From Bacteroidota bacterium (GTDB lineage Bacteria; Bacteroidota; Bacteroidia; Chitinophagales; Chitinophagaceae): a stretch of DNA of 64,000 nucleotides. Location of the stretch: the NCBI GenBank assembly GCA_020161435.1, contig JAIUNV010000003.1, positions 576,567 to 640,566 on the forward strand, written 5' to 3'. Below are positions 8,241 to 16,868 of this stretch, piece by piece. A program made the translations under genes and the position numbers. The stretch's first letter is position 1. Each line of letters starts with the position of its first letter. The notes under the pieces are model-generated. The model saw only the letters and a list, made by a program, of their open reading frames with translations, searched no databases and was not told where the DNA came from.

Positions 8241-11200
8241 ATGCGTACCTCCTCATTTATGTGTAAGAATTTTGTATTGGTTTTTCTTTTTTGTGCAAAC
8301 ACCATCATGACCATGGCACAACCCGGCAATGATGATTGTGCCCAAGCTGTTTCTCTTTCGGTTTCTGCCTCTGGACTGCCGACATTTACGCAAGGGTTGA
8401 CTACCGGTGCTACAGCTACGAGTGCCGGATGTACCGGTACCGCCACTGCCGATGTTTGGTATCAGTTTACAGCTGCGCAAAGCAGCCAGTACATTTACTT
8501 GCAACACAACAACAGCGGGCCTACCAATGCTGTTATTCAGGTATTGAGCGGAAGCTGCGGGACGCTTACATCCTTATCCTGCAATGGAAGCGGTATTACG
8601 CACAACTTTCCCAACACCATTGTTGTTGCACAATCAGGTCTTACACCTGGCCAAACTTATTTCATAAGGGTGTACTACAACAATACTACCAGTACAGGCT
8701 TTGGGATAGCAGTAGCCAACGCCGCACCCAACAATGAATGCACCAATGCCATTTCACTGGGAGTAAGTGCCAATGCCACAGGTTCGTTTATTGCTGGTAC
8801 TACCATTGGTGCCACCGCCAGTACACCCAACAACAGCTGCATTTTTTCGAGCTCTAATGATGTGTGGTACACATTTACAGCATCAGCTGCTACACACAGC
8901 ATCGATATCTTACAATTGAACAATCCACAACTACAACTTTTTACCGGTACCTGCAACAATCTTACTGCTACAGCCTGTAATTTTTTCTTTCAAAATATCA
9001 GTGACACTACCCGCATTACCGCAAGTAATCTACAAGTGGGTGCTACTTACTATGCAAAAGTTTTTTCGGGCAACTTCAATACCAACAACAGATTTCAACT
9101 GGCAGTCACAACGCCTTTTGTTGCTGCCAATGATGTTTGTGCCAACGCCACACCTTTGGAAGCATCTGAAACAACATGCAGCCCGCAACGCATATCATTT
9201 CGCGGAGCAGTACCAGACGCTGTATCGAATAGTAACTGCAGCTGGACGGGCACTCAAGACCAGGATATATGGTATACCATAACAGCCAATGCCGACAGAC
9301 TAAAAGTAAAGTTTTGGCAGGATGGAGGCCTAAATACTTGGAGCAAAAGACTGGCACTATACAATGGAGATTGCCAAAACCTGAACCCATTGGTGTGCGG
9401 TGTTGCAGATTCGTTTACTGTCAGCGGTTTATCAGTTGGAACAACCTATTATTTACGTGTCGCAAAAAGTGGAGGCACCATTAATGATAGCATTGGTCAA
9501 CTCTGTATGAGTATACCACCAGTTGCAGTTTACGATGATTGCAGCAGTGCAGCCATCCTGGCTGTAGGCAATAGTCACATCATCAACTATCAGCCTTTTA
9601 CCATTAACAATGCCAGTTACTCACTGGCGGTTTCACCTGCTATCGCCCCATTTGTTACAGGCAATAAAAATGACATTTACCTTCAGTTTACAGCTACAGC
9701 AAGTACAAGCTATGTTGGTCTTTCGGCAGCCACAGCCAATGCAATAGAGTATGCCATTTTTAGTGGCAGTTGTGCCGCCCCTTCGCTTGTGGTTTCACCA
9801 TCCATTATTGGCACAGATGTAAAGCTGGCACTTAGCACTACCATTGGACAAACCTATTACCTATGGCTTAGCGGTACCGGCAACCAGCAAATACGTGTAG
9901 GCGTAAGCAATGCAATTGATGCGCCCAATAAGGTATGCACAAATGCATATCCCGTTACCGTGGCAGCATCCTCAGAAAAAGCAATTCCTGTGAAGTTGCA
10001 GTTTGGCAGTAGCGGGCTCAGCCAGGCCTCTTGTCCTGCCGGGTATACCACCGAAACCTGGTTTAGCTTTCAGGCAAGTTCAGATTCTTTGGGCTTAGTG
10101 CTGGCAGCGGCTCCGCAAGGTTATGGCTGGCAGATATTTACCGGAGATTGCAACAATCTATCGTCGCTGAAATGTGGAACAGTAAATAGTAGCAACACCT
10201 GGACACCTACAATTATCAACGGTCTTACGGCTGGCACTACCTACCTGCTGCGTATGCTCAGCACAGGCTTTGTAGCAGAAACGAGACAACCACTCATGTA
10301 CTTGTTTAATGCCAAAAAAGCGGCTGCCAATTATTGTTCGCAAGCGGTTCCATTGGCCATACAGCCTTCATCGGGATATGGCTTTGCTTCGGGCACTAAT
10401 GCCGGTTTTTACAATGAGGTAAACAACTGCACTACGACGGGTGAAGCTTGGTACAGTTTTGTAGCCACAGCTACAGCACATACTCTTGTTGTAAAAGGAA
10501 ATTTATCGCCACGCATTTCTTTATACACAGGCCAATGCGGCAGTTTGAGCTTGCTTACTGGTTCTTGCATCACAGCCAGCCAATCTGGCCGCGATGTGCG
10601 GAGCTTAATCAACCTGATACCTGGCAACACCTATTATGTACGAGTGGCCGGCACAGGCAATTTTGCCAACAGTGGTCAGTTTGACATTGCCATTACCAAC
10701 AACAATACTCCGGCTAATGACGAGTGCATCAATGCCTTGGAGTTACCCATTGGCACTTTACTCCAAAATAAATTGAACCAATACCAGAGCACACGTGGCA
10801 GCACTGCATCCGCTACAGGAACTTTGCCTGTTACTACTTGTACTGCTTCACAAAATTTTGGTGATGTTTGGTTTTACTTCACCGGCAATGGCAAGCAGCT
10901 GACGATTGAAACAGACGCCCTCAACAATCAACCTGTAGTACATGTGTACACCGGAAGTTGTGGCAGCTTCACCAGCATTGCCTGTACCGATCAGTTGGGC
11001 ATGCTCAATATTGCTTCGCAAAATGGTGTACGCTACACTATAAGAGTAGCTCCCAGATTTTCGACAGCCATACCCGAATTTCAGCTGCGTGTTTTTGAAA
11101 CACCCGTACTACAGAGTAATGCACTCATCAATACAAACTGCTTAGGCCAAAACCTGGTGTTAAATCCCGGCTTCGATAGTTTACAGCAAAATGCGGTATG

Positions 11201-12380
11201 CCCTACCAACTTTGTTACACAACCTTCTTTTGGCAGCCCACGTTTCGACTTACTGCCAGTAAAAAGCTGGACAATGCCCAACCTGGCCACCACCGATATT
11301 TTTGCTACCTGCGCTGGTATTGCTGCTTCTGTAAATCCGTTGTACAACAATTGCACGGGATATGAAACACCACTTAGTGGTGGTAACTATAGCGGCTTTT
11401 TTGCGCATGTTGTCAACAGAGATTATCAGGAATATTTGCAAGGCCAATTATCATCGCCACTGGTAGCAGGCAAAACCTACCTCTTCAGTTTCAACATTAG
11501 TCTGTCTGATTTTTCGGCATTGGCCATCGATAAAATTGGAGTGTACTTTTCCAATACAATTGTACAGGTACCTATAGATGGTGCGTTGCCACTTACGCCA
11601 CATTGGGAATCGCCTGCAGGTCAATTCTTCAACCAAAAACAAGGCTGGACCACTGTAAGCTTTTTATACACGCCTACTACAGCCGTTGAGTATTTTATCA
11701 TTGGCAATTTTCAGCATCATTTACAAACAACTATTAGCCCCGCATTAGAAAATGGCGGCAGCAATGCCGGCGGTGCATTTAGTGGCTGTAGTGCCACAGA
11801 AGCAAAGCCAACAGTTTATTACTATGTAGACGATGTAAACATGGCTGAAGTAACCGGTACAGACTGTGTACTTCCCATTGATGATTTAAGATGGCAAACA
11901 AAACTGATGCAGGAAAATGTACAGATACTATGGAGCAAGCAGGAAGAAAAAGAAATCCGTAGTTATGAAATACAGCACAGTAAAGATGGCCGACTATTTA
12001 ATACGATAGCAAGTGCATCAGCAATCGGAAAGCAACAATATCAGTATACACATCCATCGCCCGGCAGCGGCGTACATTATTACCGTATACAGCTGGTGTA
12101 TAAAAGTGGTAAAACAGAAATCAGCAATGTAAAAAGCGTTACACTTTCTCTTGCTCAAAAACCAAACGTATTTCCATCTTTAGTTTTTGACCGTGTTCAA
12201 ATTACTAACCTTGCAGACAATGCCAACATTACACTCATTAACCAGTGGGGGCAAGTTGTACAAACATGGAAAGCCAGCAAACAAGCCACACTCTTTATCA
12301 ATGGAAAAAGCAAAGGCAGCTACCTCTTGCTGATAGAACAATCAGGAGAACGCTATACTGAGAAGATTATACTGCAATAA
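8241..12380 (+). CDS. Giant T9SS-secreted adhesin with seven ~133-residue PPC-like modules
   Basis: About 1379 residues. In-frame starts lie at 8202 (overlapping the previous stop), 8241 and 8259; the last two give the better signal peptide, ending TMAQPG. Seven regular modules follow (genomic starts near 8320, 8727, 9123, 9531, 9925, 10326, 10712). Each begins NDxC..A, has a central D(V/I)WY.F.A strand, then a GxC..L..L.C segment and ends GxTYYxRV, resembling the PPC beta-sandwich. Next comes an LNPGFDS galactose-binding-like domain (from about residue 969), a fibronectin-like stretch (from about 1213) and a C-terminal type A T9SS sorting domain (from about 1308) ending in KIILQ. It is probably exported and attached to the cell surface; a role in adhesion or glycan binding is inference. 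Confidence 0.88.
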   Translation: MRTSSFMCKNFVLVFLFCANTIMTMAQPGNDDCAQAVSLSVSASGLPTFTQGLTTGATATSAGCTGTATADVWYQFTAAQSSQYIYLQHNNSGPTNAVIQVLSGSCGTLTSLSCNGSGITHNFPNTIVVAQSGLTPGQTYFIRVYYNNTTSTGFGIAVANAAPNNECTNAISLGVSANATGSFIAGTTIGATASTPNNSCIFSSSNDVWYTFTASAATHSIDILQLNNPQLQLFTGTCNNLTATACNFFFQNISDTTRITASNLQVGATYYAKVFSGNFNTNNRFQLAVTTPFVAANDVCANATPLEASETTCSPQRISFRGAVPDAVSNSNCSWTGTQDQDIWYTITANADRLKVKFWQDGGLNTWSKRLALYNGDCQNLNPLVCGVADSFTVSGLSVGTTYYLRVAKSGGTINDSIGQLCMSIPPVAVYDDCSSAAILAVGNSHIINYQPFTINNASYSLAVSPAIAPFVTGNKNDIYLQFTATASTSYVGLSAATANAIEYAIFSGSCAAPSLVVSPSIIGTDVKLALSTTIGQTYYLWLSGTGNQQIRVGVSNAIDAPNKVCTNAYPVTVAASSEKAIPVKLQFGSSGLSQASCPAGYTTETWFSFQASSDSLGLVLAAAPQGYGWQIFTGDCNNLSSLKCGTVNSSNTWTPTIINGLTAGTTYLLRMLSTGFVAETRQPLMYLFNAKKAAANYCSQAVPLAIQPSSGYGFASGTNAGFYNEVNNCTTTGEAWYSFVATATAHTLVVKGNLSPRISLYTGQCGSLSLLTGSCITASQSGRDVRSLINLIPGNTYYVRVAGTGNFANSGQFDIAITNNNTPANDECINALELPIGTLLQNKLNQYQSTRGSTASATGTLPVTTCTASQNFGDVWFYFTGNGKQLTIETDALNNQPVVHVYTGSCGSFTSIACTDQLGMLNIASQNGVRYTIRVAPRFSTAIPEFQLRVFETPVLQSNALINTNCLGQNLVLNPGFDSLQQNAVCPTNFVTQPSFGSPRFDLLPVKSWTMPNLATTDIFATCAGIAASVNPLYNNCTGYETPLSGGNYSGFFAHVVNRDYQEYLQGQLSSPLVAGKTYLFSFNISLSDFSALAIDKIGVYFSNTIVQVPIDGALPLTPHWESPAGQFFNQKQGWTTVSFLYTPTTAVEYFIIGNFQHHLQTTISPALENGGSNAGGAFSGCSATEAKPTVYYYVDDVNMAEVTGTDCVLPIDDLRWQTKLMQENVQILWSKQEEKEIRSYEIQHSKDGRLFNTIASASAIGKQQYQYTHPSPGSGVHYYRIQLVYKSGKTEISNVKSVTLSLAQKPNVFPSLVFDRVQITNLADNANITLINQWGQVVQTWKASKQATLFINGKSKGSYLLLIEQSGERYTEKIILQ
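8320..11100 (+). repeat. Seven protein-level tandem modules of about 386-408 bp
   Basis: Module starts near 8320, 8727, 9123, 9531, 9925, 10326 and 10712 are spaced 407, 396, 408, 394, 401 and 386 bp. Similarity is visible in the protein (NDxC start, WY.F.A, GTTYY.RV end) but hardly in the DNA, so the copies are old and not recent duplications. Confidence 0.8.
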
Positions 12381-12391
12381 ACCATTTATAA

Positions 12392-12433
12392 GCCATTATC
12401 TGACATCAGGTAACATTGATGTCAGATAATGGC
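12392..12433. terminator. Perfect 17-bp inverted repeat overlapping the DUF1800 start
   Basis: GCCATTATCTGACATCA (12392-12408) is repeated in perfect inverted orientation at 12417-12433, with an 8-nt loop. It lies 12 bp after the adhesin stop codon and is followed by GTTTGCCTTTTA, only a weak T tract. It contains the upstream-most ATG of the DUF1800 gene (12419). It may end adhesin transcription, limit DUF1800 translation, or both. Confidence 0.7.
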
Positions 12434-14146
12434 GTTTGCCTTTTATCAAAAAGTAAAAGCACATACACAAGTGGCATAGCAATTGCAGCAATGAGCTGTA
12501 CCTTGTTGCTGCTTATGCCTTATCTCGATACTTATTCTACGCCACTCACGGCAGCTACTGCTGCACATTTGTTGCGCAGGGCCACGGCGGGTCCACGCAA
12601 GCCAGAAATTTCGGCTTTTACAAGCCTCACCTCTACCGAAGCATACGACACGTTGCTGGCCAATGTGCAGTACTATCCCGAACCGGTCATTCACCTCGAT
12701 ACCGGCAATGCCGGCTTTGGCAATGCCCTCAACAGCGGCGCCCCGTTTGATACTGATTCTAATTTTGGTAAAGTGCAATCGGTACGGTTTTGGTGGCTTG
12801 GTTTAATGGCCAATCAAAGCCGGCCGCCCAGCCTTTTGGAGAAGCTGGCCCTGTTTTGGCAAAACCATTTTGTAGTGAGTTCAGAGGTTGTAACGGAGTA
12901 CCGGTTTGTGTGGCGTTATCTCAATTTAATTCGGGACAATGCGCTGGGTAACTTCCGCAGCTTTGTGAAGCAAGTAACCATTGACCCTGCCATGCTCGAA
13001 TACCTCAATGGCAATCAGAATGTAAACGGCGCCCCCAACGAAAACTATGCCCGTGAGCTACAAGAATTATTTACCGTAGGTGAAAAAGATTTTTATGGCA
13101 ATGCCAACTACACAGAGCAAGATGTAAAAGAAGCAGCCCGTGTGCTTACCGGTTGGCGGCATTACAATTACTGGTGGAATGGCACCACTTCTATCTACAG
13201 TGCCTTTCAGCTCAACCGCCACGATACAGGCAATAAAATTTTCTCTGCCAAATACAACAATGCAGTTATTACCGGCAACAATACCACCAATGCTGGCAAT
13301 GTAGAAGTAGATGCACTCATCAGCATGTTGCTCAATCATCCGGAAACACCCAAGTTTATTTGCCGCAAATTGTACCGCTGGTATGTAAACCCCAATGTGA
13401 CGGAAGAAATTGAAAACAATGTGATTATTCCATTGGCAAATTTTTTCAAAAGCCCGGGCAACAATTACCAGATAGAACCTGTGCTGCGCAAGTTGCTCAC
13501 CAGCGATATTTTTTTCGACATCAGCAATCGCGGTGCGATATTAAAATCGCCCATTGAGTTGATTATTGGTGCGTATCGATTGTTTAACCTGCCGCCGCCC
13601 AATGCGGCCACCGAGCCCGGTCCGGCAGAAAAATACCTCGGCAATGTGTGGTGGAATACACTCAGCATGCAAATGCCCATTACCGCTCAGTCATCTGTGT
13701 TTGGCTATGAACCATACTATCTCGCTTCAAGGTCGAAAGGTTGGTTAAGTTCGGCTACGTTGGCTCTTCGCTATCAGTTTGCCGACACCTTGATTTGGCC
13801 ATGGCTGCAGGTGACGCCATCATACAAATTGGGCTTGGATTTAGTAGGATGGGCTACTTCGTTGCAGCCCAACTTTGGCAATGTGGCCGCGTCGGCTGCC
13901 ATTACCACCGAGCAAATACTGGCCAGTTTTGCTGAGCACTTGTTTGTATTTCCGTTGAGCACTGCCCAGCAAAATTTTCTCATCGATACCATCATGATGC
14001 AGGGCATTCCGCGTAGCTCCTGGATATTTGAATGGAACCGCTACCGGCAAACACCCGCAAACCTCGACAACTTCAATACTGTTCGTTGGCGCTTATCGCT
14101 GCTGATGCGCTACATGCTCCGCATGGCCGAATTTCAAATTAGCTAA
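12419..14146 (+). CDS. DUF1800 family protein
   Basis: A 575-residue protein if started at ATG 12419. That ATG lies inside the right arm of a perfect hairpin, so a later start (for example ATG 12491, 26 codons into the longest frame) is possible. A hydrophobic export segment (about 18-35) precedes the family hallmark AAHLLRRATAGP. The rest matches DUF1800: FWQNHFVVS near 145, YARELQELFTVG near 215, VLTGW, and a C-terminal region with FPLSTAQQNFL. The family function is unknown. DUF1800 genes are nearly always followed by a DUF1501 gene, as here (22 bp gap), and the two are presumed to act together outside the cytoplasm. Confidence 0.9.
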   Translation: MSDNGVCLLSKSKSTYTSGIAIAAMSCTLLLLMPYLDTYSTPLTAATAAHLLRRATAGPRKPEISAFTSLTSTEAYDTLLANVQYYPEPVIHLDTGNAGFGNALNSGAPFDTDSNFGKVQSVRFWWLGLMANQSRPPSLLEKLALFWQNHFVVSSEVVTEYRFVWRYLNLIRDNALGNFRSFVKQVTIDPAMLEYLNGNQNVNGAPNENYARELQELFTVGEKDFYGNANYTEQDVKEAARVLTGWRHYNYWWNGTTSIYSAFQLNRHDTGNKIFSAKYNNAVITGNNTTNAGNVEVDALISMLLNHPETPKFICRKLYRWYVNPNVTEEIENNVIIPLANFFKSPGNNYQIEPVLRKLLTSDIFFDISNRGAILKSPIELIIGAYRLFNLPPPNAATEPGPAEKYLGNVWWNTLSMQMPITAQSSVFGYEPYYLASRSKGWLSSATLALRYQFADTLIWPWLQVTPSYKLGLDLVGWATSLQPNFGNVAASAAITTEQILASFAEHLFVFPLSTAQQNFLIDTIMMQGIPRSSWIFEWNRYRQTPANLDNFNTVRWRLSLLMRYMLRMAEFQIS

Positions 14147-14168
14147 CCCGCACCACGCATTTGCATTT

Positions 14169-15695
14169 ATGAAAAGAAGAATCTTTGTTCGCAATACGGC
14201 TTTGGCTTCTGTGGCGCTTCCGCTTCAGCTCAATGGTTTTGGCATGACGGCCCACAGCGAAGCCAGCCATTTGGTGCAGGCGTTGGGCAATGTACCGGCT
14301 GCTAATGAAGACCATGTGCTGGTCATCATTAACATGGTGGGTGGCAATGATGGATTGAATACTGTGATACCTGTAGCGCAGTATTCGCAGTACTACAATT
14401 TGCGCAGCAACATTGCCATTCCTACCAACAAACTGCTGGCGCTGGAAGGCGAAACAGACATTGCGCTGCACCCGGCACTCTCGGGTATGCGGGATTTGTA
14501 CAATGATGGATTGGTAAGTATTGTGCATGCCGCTGGCTATCCCGATTCTAACCAAAGCCATGCCCGCAGCAGCGATATTTGGATGACAGGTGTAAGTGCC
14601 AATCAATACGCCAGCACGGGTTGGGCGGGCCGATACCTGGAGCAGCGTTTTACAGGTTATCCAGCAGGATACCCTAGCGCCAGCATGGAAGATCCGTTGG
14701 CTTTACAAATTGGGTACACCGCTACACCAACCTTACAAGGCACAACACAATCTACAGGAGTTACCATCAACGATGCCAATGCATTTTACCAACTGATTGG
14801 CGAAAGCAGCAATGTGGCCGGCGAAGATTTGCCCTGCTGCGATGCCGGCGATTTGGTAGCCTTTGTGCGGCGGCAGCAAGTGCTGGCCGTGGGCTATTCA
14901 ACCGAAATAAAACAAGCGGCGGATGCTGGGGCTAATCTGGCAACTTACCCCACACAAAACCGGCTGGCCGATCAATTAAAAATTGTATCCCGATTGATAC
15001 ACGGCGGTTTAAAAAGCAAAATTTATTTCGTGTCGATGGATGGTTTTGATACGCATTCGGGACAAGCCGAAAGCAGCGATGTAACCACCGGCACCCATGC
15101 CAACTTGCTGAAGCAATTGGGCGATGCAGTAAAGGCATTTTACACCGATTTGCAACTACAGGGCACACAACAACGAGTGCTGAGCATGACGTTTTCTGAG
15201 TTTGGCCGCAGGGCCAATTCCAACAGTTCGCTTGGCACCGATCATGGCCAGGCGGCACCTATGTTTCTCATTGGGCAAGGCTTGCAGAAAAAGCAAATCG
15301 GTACACCCTCAAACCTCGTCAGCGATTTGCTGCCGGTGAATCCGCAGCCATGGGAAACACAACGTGATTTGGCCATGCAAATTGATTTCAGAAGAGTGTA
15401 CACTGATGTGCTCAACGATTGGCTGGGCAACGACCCCGGCGATACGGCGCAAATTTTGTATCAGCCTTTTGCCACCACCAGCATACTCAAACCCACCATT
15501 GAAACCATTGGCACGGGCAACTGGGCCGACCGCAGCACCTGGAGTGCCGGTCGCATGCCACTGGCCGGCGAAACGGTGATTGTAAATGCAGGGCACACCC
15601 TGCGCATTCCGCAATCGGTAAGTGTCCACAAAATGGAAGTGCATGGCACACTCGATGTAAAACCCGGTGTGCAGCTCAACATTACGGGACAATAA
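14169..15695 (+). CDS. DUF1501 family protein with extra C-terminal beta module
   Basis: A 508-residue partner of the DUF1800 protein. The N-terminus MKRRIFVRN followed by a hydrophobic run is the usual DUF1501 export signal and is Tat-like. The core shows VIINMVGGNDGLNTVIP near 52, HPALSG, SHARSSDIW, the SMDGFDTHSGQ motif near 288 and GTDHGQAAPMFLIG near 358. This is the alkaline-phosphatase-like arrangement of Asp/His metal-type ligands seen in DUF1501 and sulfatase-fold proteins. Residues about 440-508 are an added beta-rich module (WSAGRMP, VIVNAGHTL) that also ends the secreted esterase at 40553-41569. No type A T9SS sorting domain is present. The activity is unproven. Confidence 0.9.
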   Translation: MKRRIFVRNTALASVALPLQLNGFGMTAHSEASHLVQALGNVPAANEDHVLVIINMVGGNDGLNTVIPVAQYSQYYNLRSNIAIPTNKLLALEGETDIALHPALSGMRDLYNDGLVSIVHAAGYPDSNQSHARSSDIWMTGVSANQYASTGWAGRYLEQRFTGYPAGYPSASMEDPLALQIGYTATPTLQGTTQSTGVTINDANAFYQLIGESSNVAGEDLPCCDAGDLVAFVRRQQVLAVGYSTEIKQAADAGANLATYPTQNRLADQLKIVSRLIHGGLKSKIYFVSMDGFDTHSGQAESSDVTTGTHANLLKQLGDAVKAFYTDLQLQGTQQRVLSMTFSEFGRRANSNSSLGTDHGQAAPMFLIGQGLQKKQIGTPSNLVSDLLPVNPQPWETQRDLAMQIDFRRVYTDVLNDWLGNDPGDTAQILYQPFATTSILKPTIETIGTGNWADRSTWSAGRMPLAGETVIVNAGHTLRIPQSVSVHKMEVHGTLDVKPGVQLNITGQ

Positions 15696-15723
15696 AAAAC
15701 CATTCCGGGTGGAATGGTTTTTT
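15694..15723. terminator. Bidirectional terminator between DUF1501 gene and manC
   Basis: AAAAAACCATTCC (15694-15706) and GGAATGGTTTTTT (15711-15723) form a perfect 13-bp stem with a GGGT loop. There are T runs in both directions, and it sits between two convergent genes. Confidence 0.92.
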
Positions 15724-15746
15724 GAAAAACAATTGAAAGCAACGCT

Positions 15747-16829
15747 TTACAAATACTTATCGCCTTTGTTGCGCTTTACTTCTGCCATGTAATCTTTTAT
15801 TTCCTGCTCACGGTCTTTTTTGCAAATAAGCAGCACATCGTTGGTGTCTACAATTACAAAATCGTCGAGGCCCTGCAGCACCACCATTTTGCTATCGGGC
15901 ACATGCACCATGTTGCGGGTAGCGTCTATCACCATTACGTTTTTACCCGTTACGGCATTGCCCAAATAATCTTTGTCCATGTTTTCGTAGGCACTGTTCC
16001 ATGTTCCCAAATCGCTCCAGCCAATGCTGGCCGGAATGATGTGTACGTTTTGTGCTTTTTCCATAATGCCGTAGTCGATGGAAATATTGGTACACTGCGG
16101 ATAGATGCGTACCAAAGCGTCATGCTCTTGTTCGGTATCAAACAAATTGGCTTCCGCAGCAAACACTTCGTACATTTCTGGCAAGTGTTGTTCAAAAGCA
16201 TGCAATACATCGGCAGCCTTCCACACAAATATGCCTGCGTTCCATAAAAAGTCGCCACTGGCCATAAAGGTTTTTGCCAGTTCCAGGTTGGGCTTTTCGG
16301 TAAAGGTTTTCACCTTAAACACGTTGTTCTCCACTGCCACCTGATCGTATTGAATGTAGCCGTAACCGGTGTTGGGGTATGTGGGATTGATACCAAGTGT
16401 AACCAAGGCATTTCTTTCTTCTGCAAACTGCAAGGCCTGCTGTGCCAGCTTGGCAAAGCCCTGCTGATCGAGCACCAAATGATCGCTGGGCGATACAATG
16501 AAAGATGCTTCGGGATTGCGCTGCATGAGTTTAAATGCCATGTATGCTACACAGGGGGCAGTGCTTTTGCGGCTGGGTTCTTTCAAGATGTTGGCTTGTG
16601 GCAAATCGGGCAGTTGCTGTGCTACCAGCGGCGCATATTCTTCAAACGTGATGATGAAAATATTTTCTGCAGGTACAAAGGCTGCAAAGCGGTTGTAGGT
16701 AGATTGCAACAAGGTTTGACCGGTGCCGAGTACATCCAAAAACTGCTTGGGCAATCGGTTGCGGCTCATGGGCCAAAAGCGGCTACCAATACCGCCGGCC
16801 ATAATGGCCACATATTGATGGTTATTCAT
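15747..16829 (-). CDS. manC: Mannose-1-phosphate guanylyltransferase
   Basis: A 360-residue nucleotidyltransferase with the diagnostic N-terminal signature MAGGIGSRFWPMSR followed by PKQF (about residues 10-29). A conserved FIVSPSDHLV motif (about 115) and FTEKP (about 178) also fit GDP-mannose pyrophosphorylase. It makes GDP-mannose from mannose-1-phosphate and GTP for surface glycans. It lacks the C-terminal phosphomannose isomerase cupin of bifunctional ManC proteins, so it is the short monofunctional form. It lies 39 bp downstream of kdsD on the same strand, probably in one operon; the shared theme is cell-envelope sugar supply. Confidence 0.93.
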   Translation of the reverse strand: MNNHQYVAIMAGGIGSRFWPMSRNRLPKQFLDVLGTGQTLLQSTYNRFAAFVPAENIFIITFEEYAPLVAQQLPDLPQANILKEPSRKSTAPCVAYMAFKLMQRNPEASFIVSPSDHLVLDQQGFAKLAQQALQFAEERNALVTLGINPTYPNTGYGYIQYDQVAVENNVFKVKTFTEKPNLELAKTFMASGDFLWNAGIFVWKAADVLHAFEQHLPEMYEVFAAEANLFDTEQEHDALVRIYPQCTNISIDYGIMEKAQNVHIIPASIGWSDLGTWNSAYENMDKDYLGNAVTGKNVMVIDATRNMVHVPDSKMVVLQGLDDFVIVDTNDVLLICKKDREQEIKDYMAEVKRNKGDKYL

Positions 16830-16868
16830 GTGTTTGGTGATGATGCTTGGTTGGGTGTCATGAAGCTT

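Noticed and set aside
8320..11100. Regular ~400-bp period that could suggest a CRISPR or DNA tandem repeat
   Set aside because: The repeats are protein modules within one reading frame with poor DNA identity and no short identical repeats with spacers.
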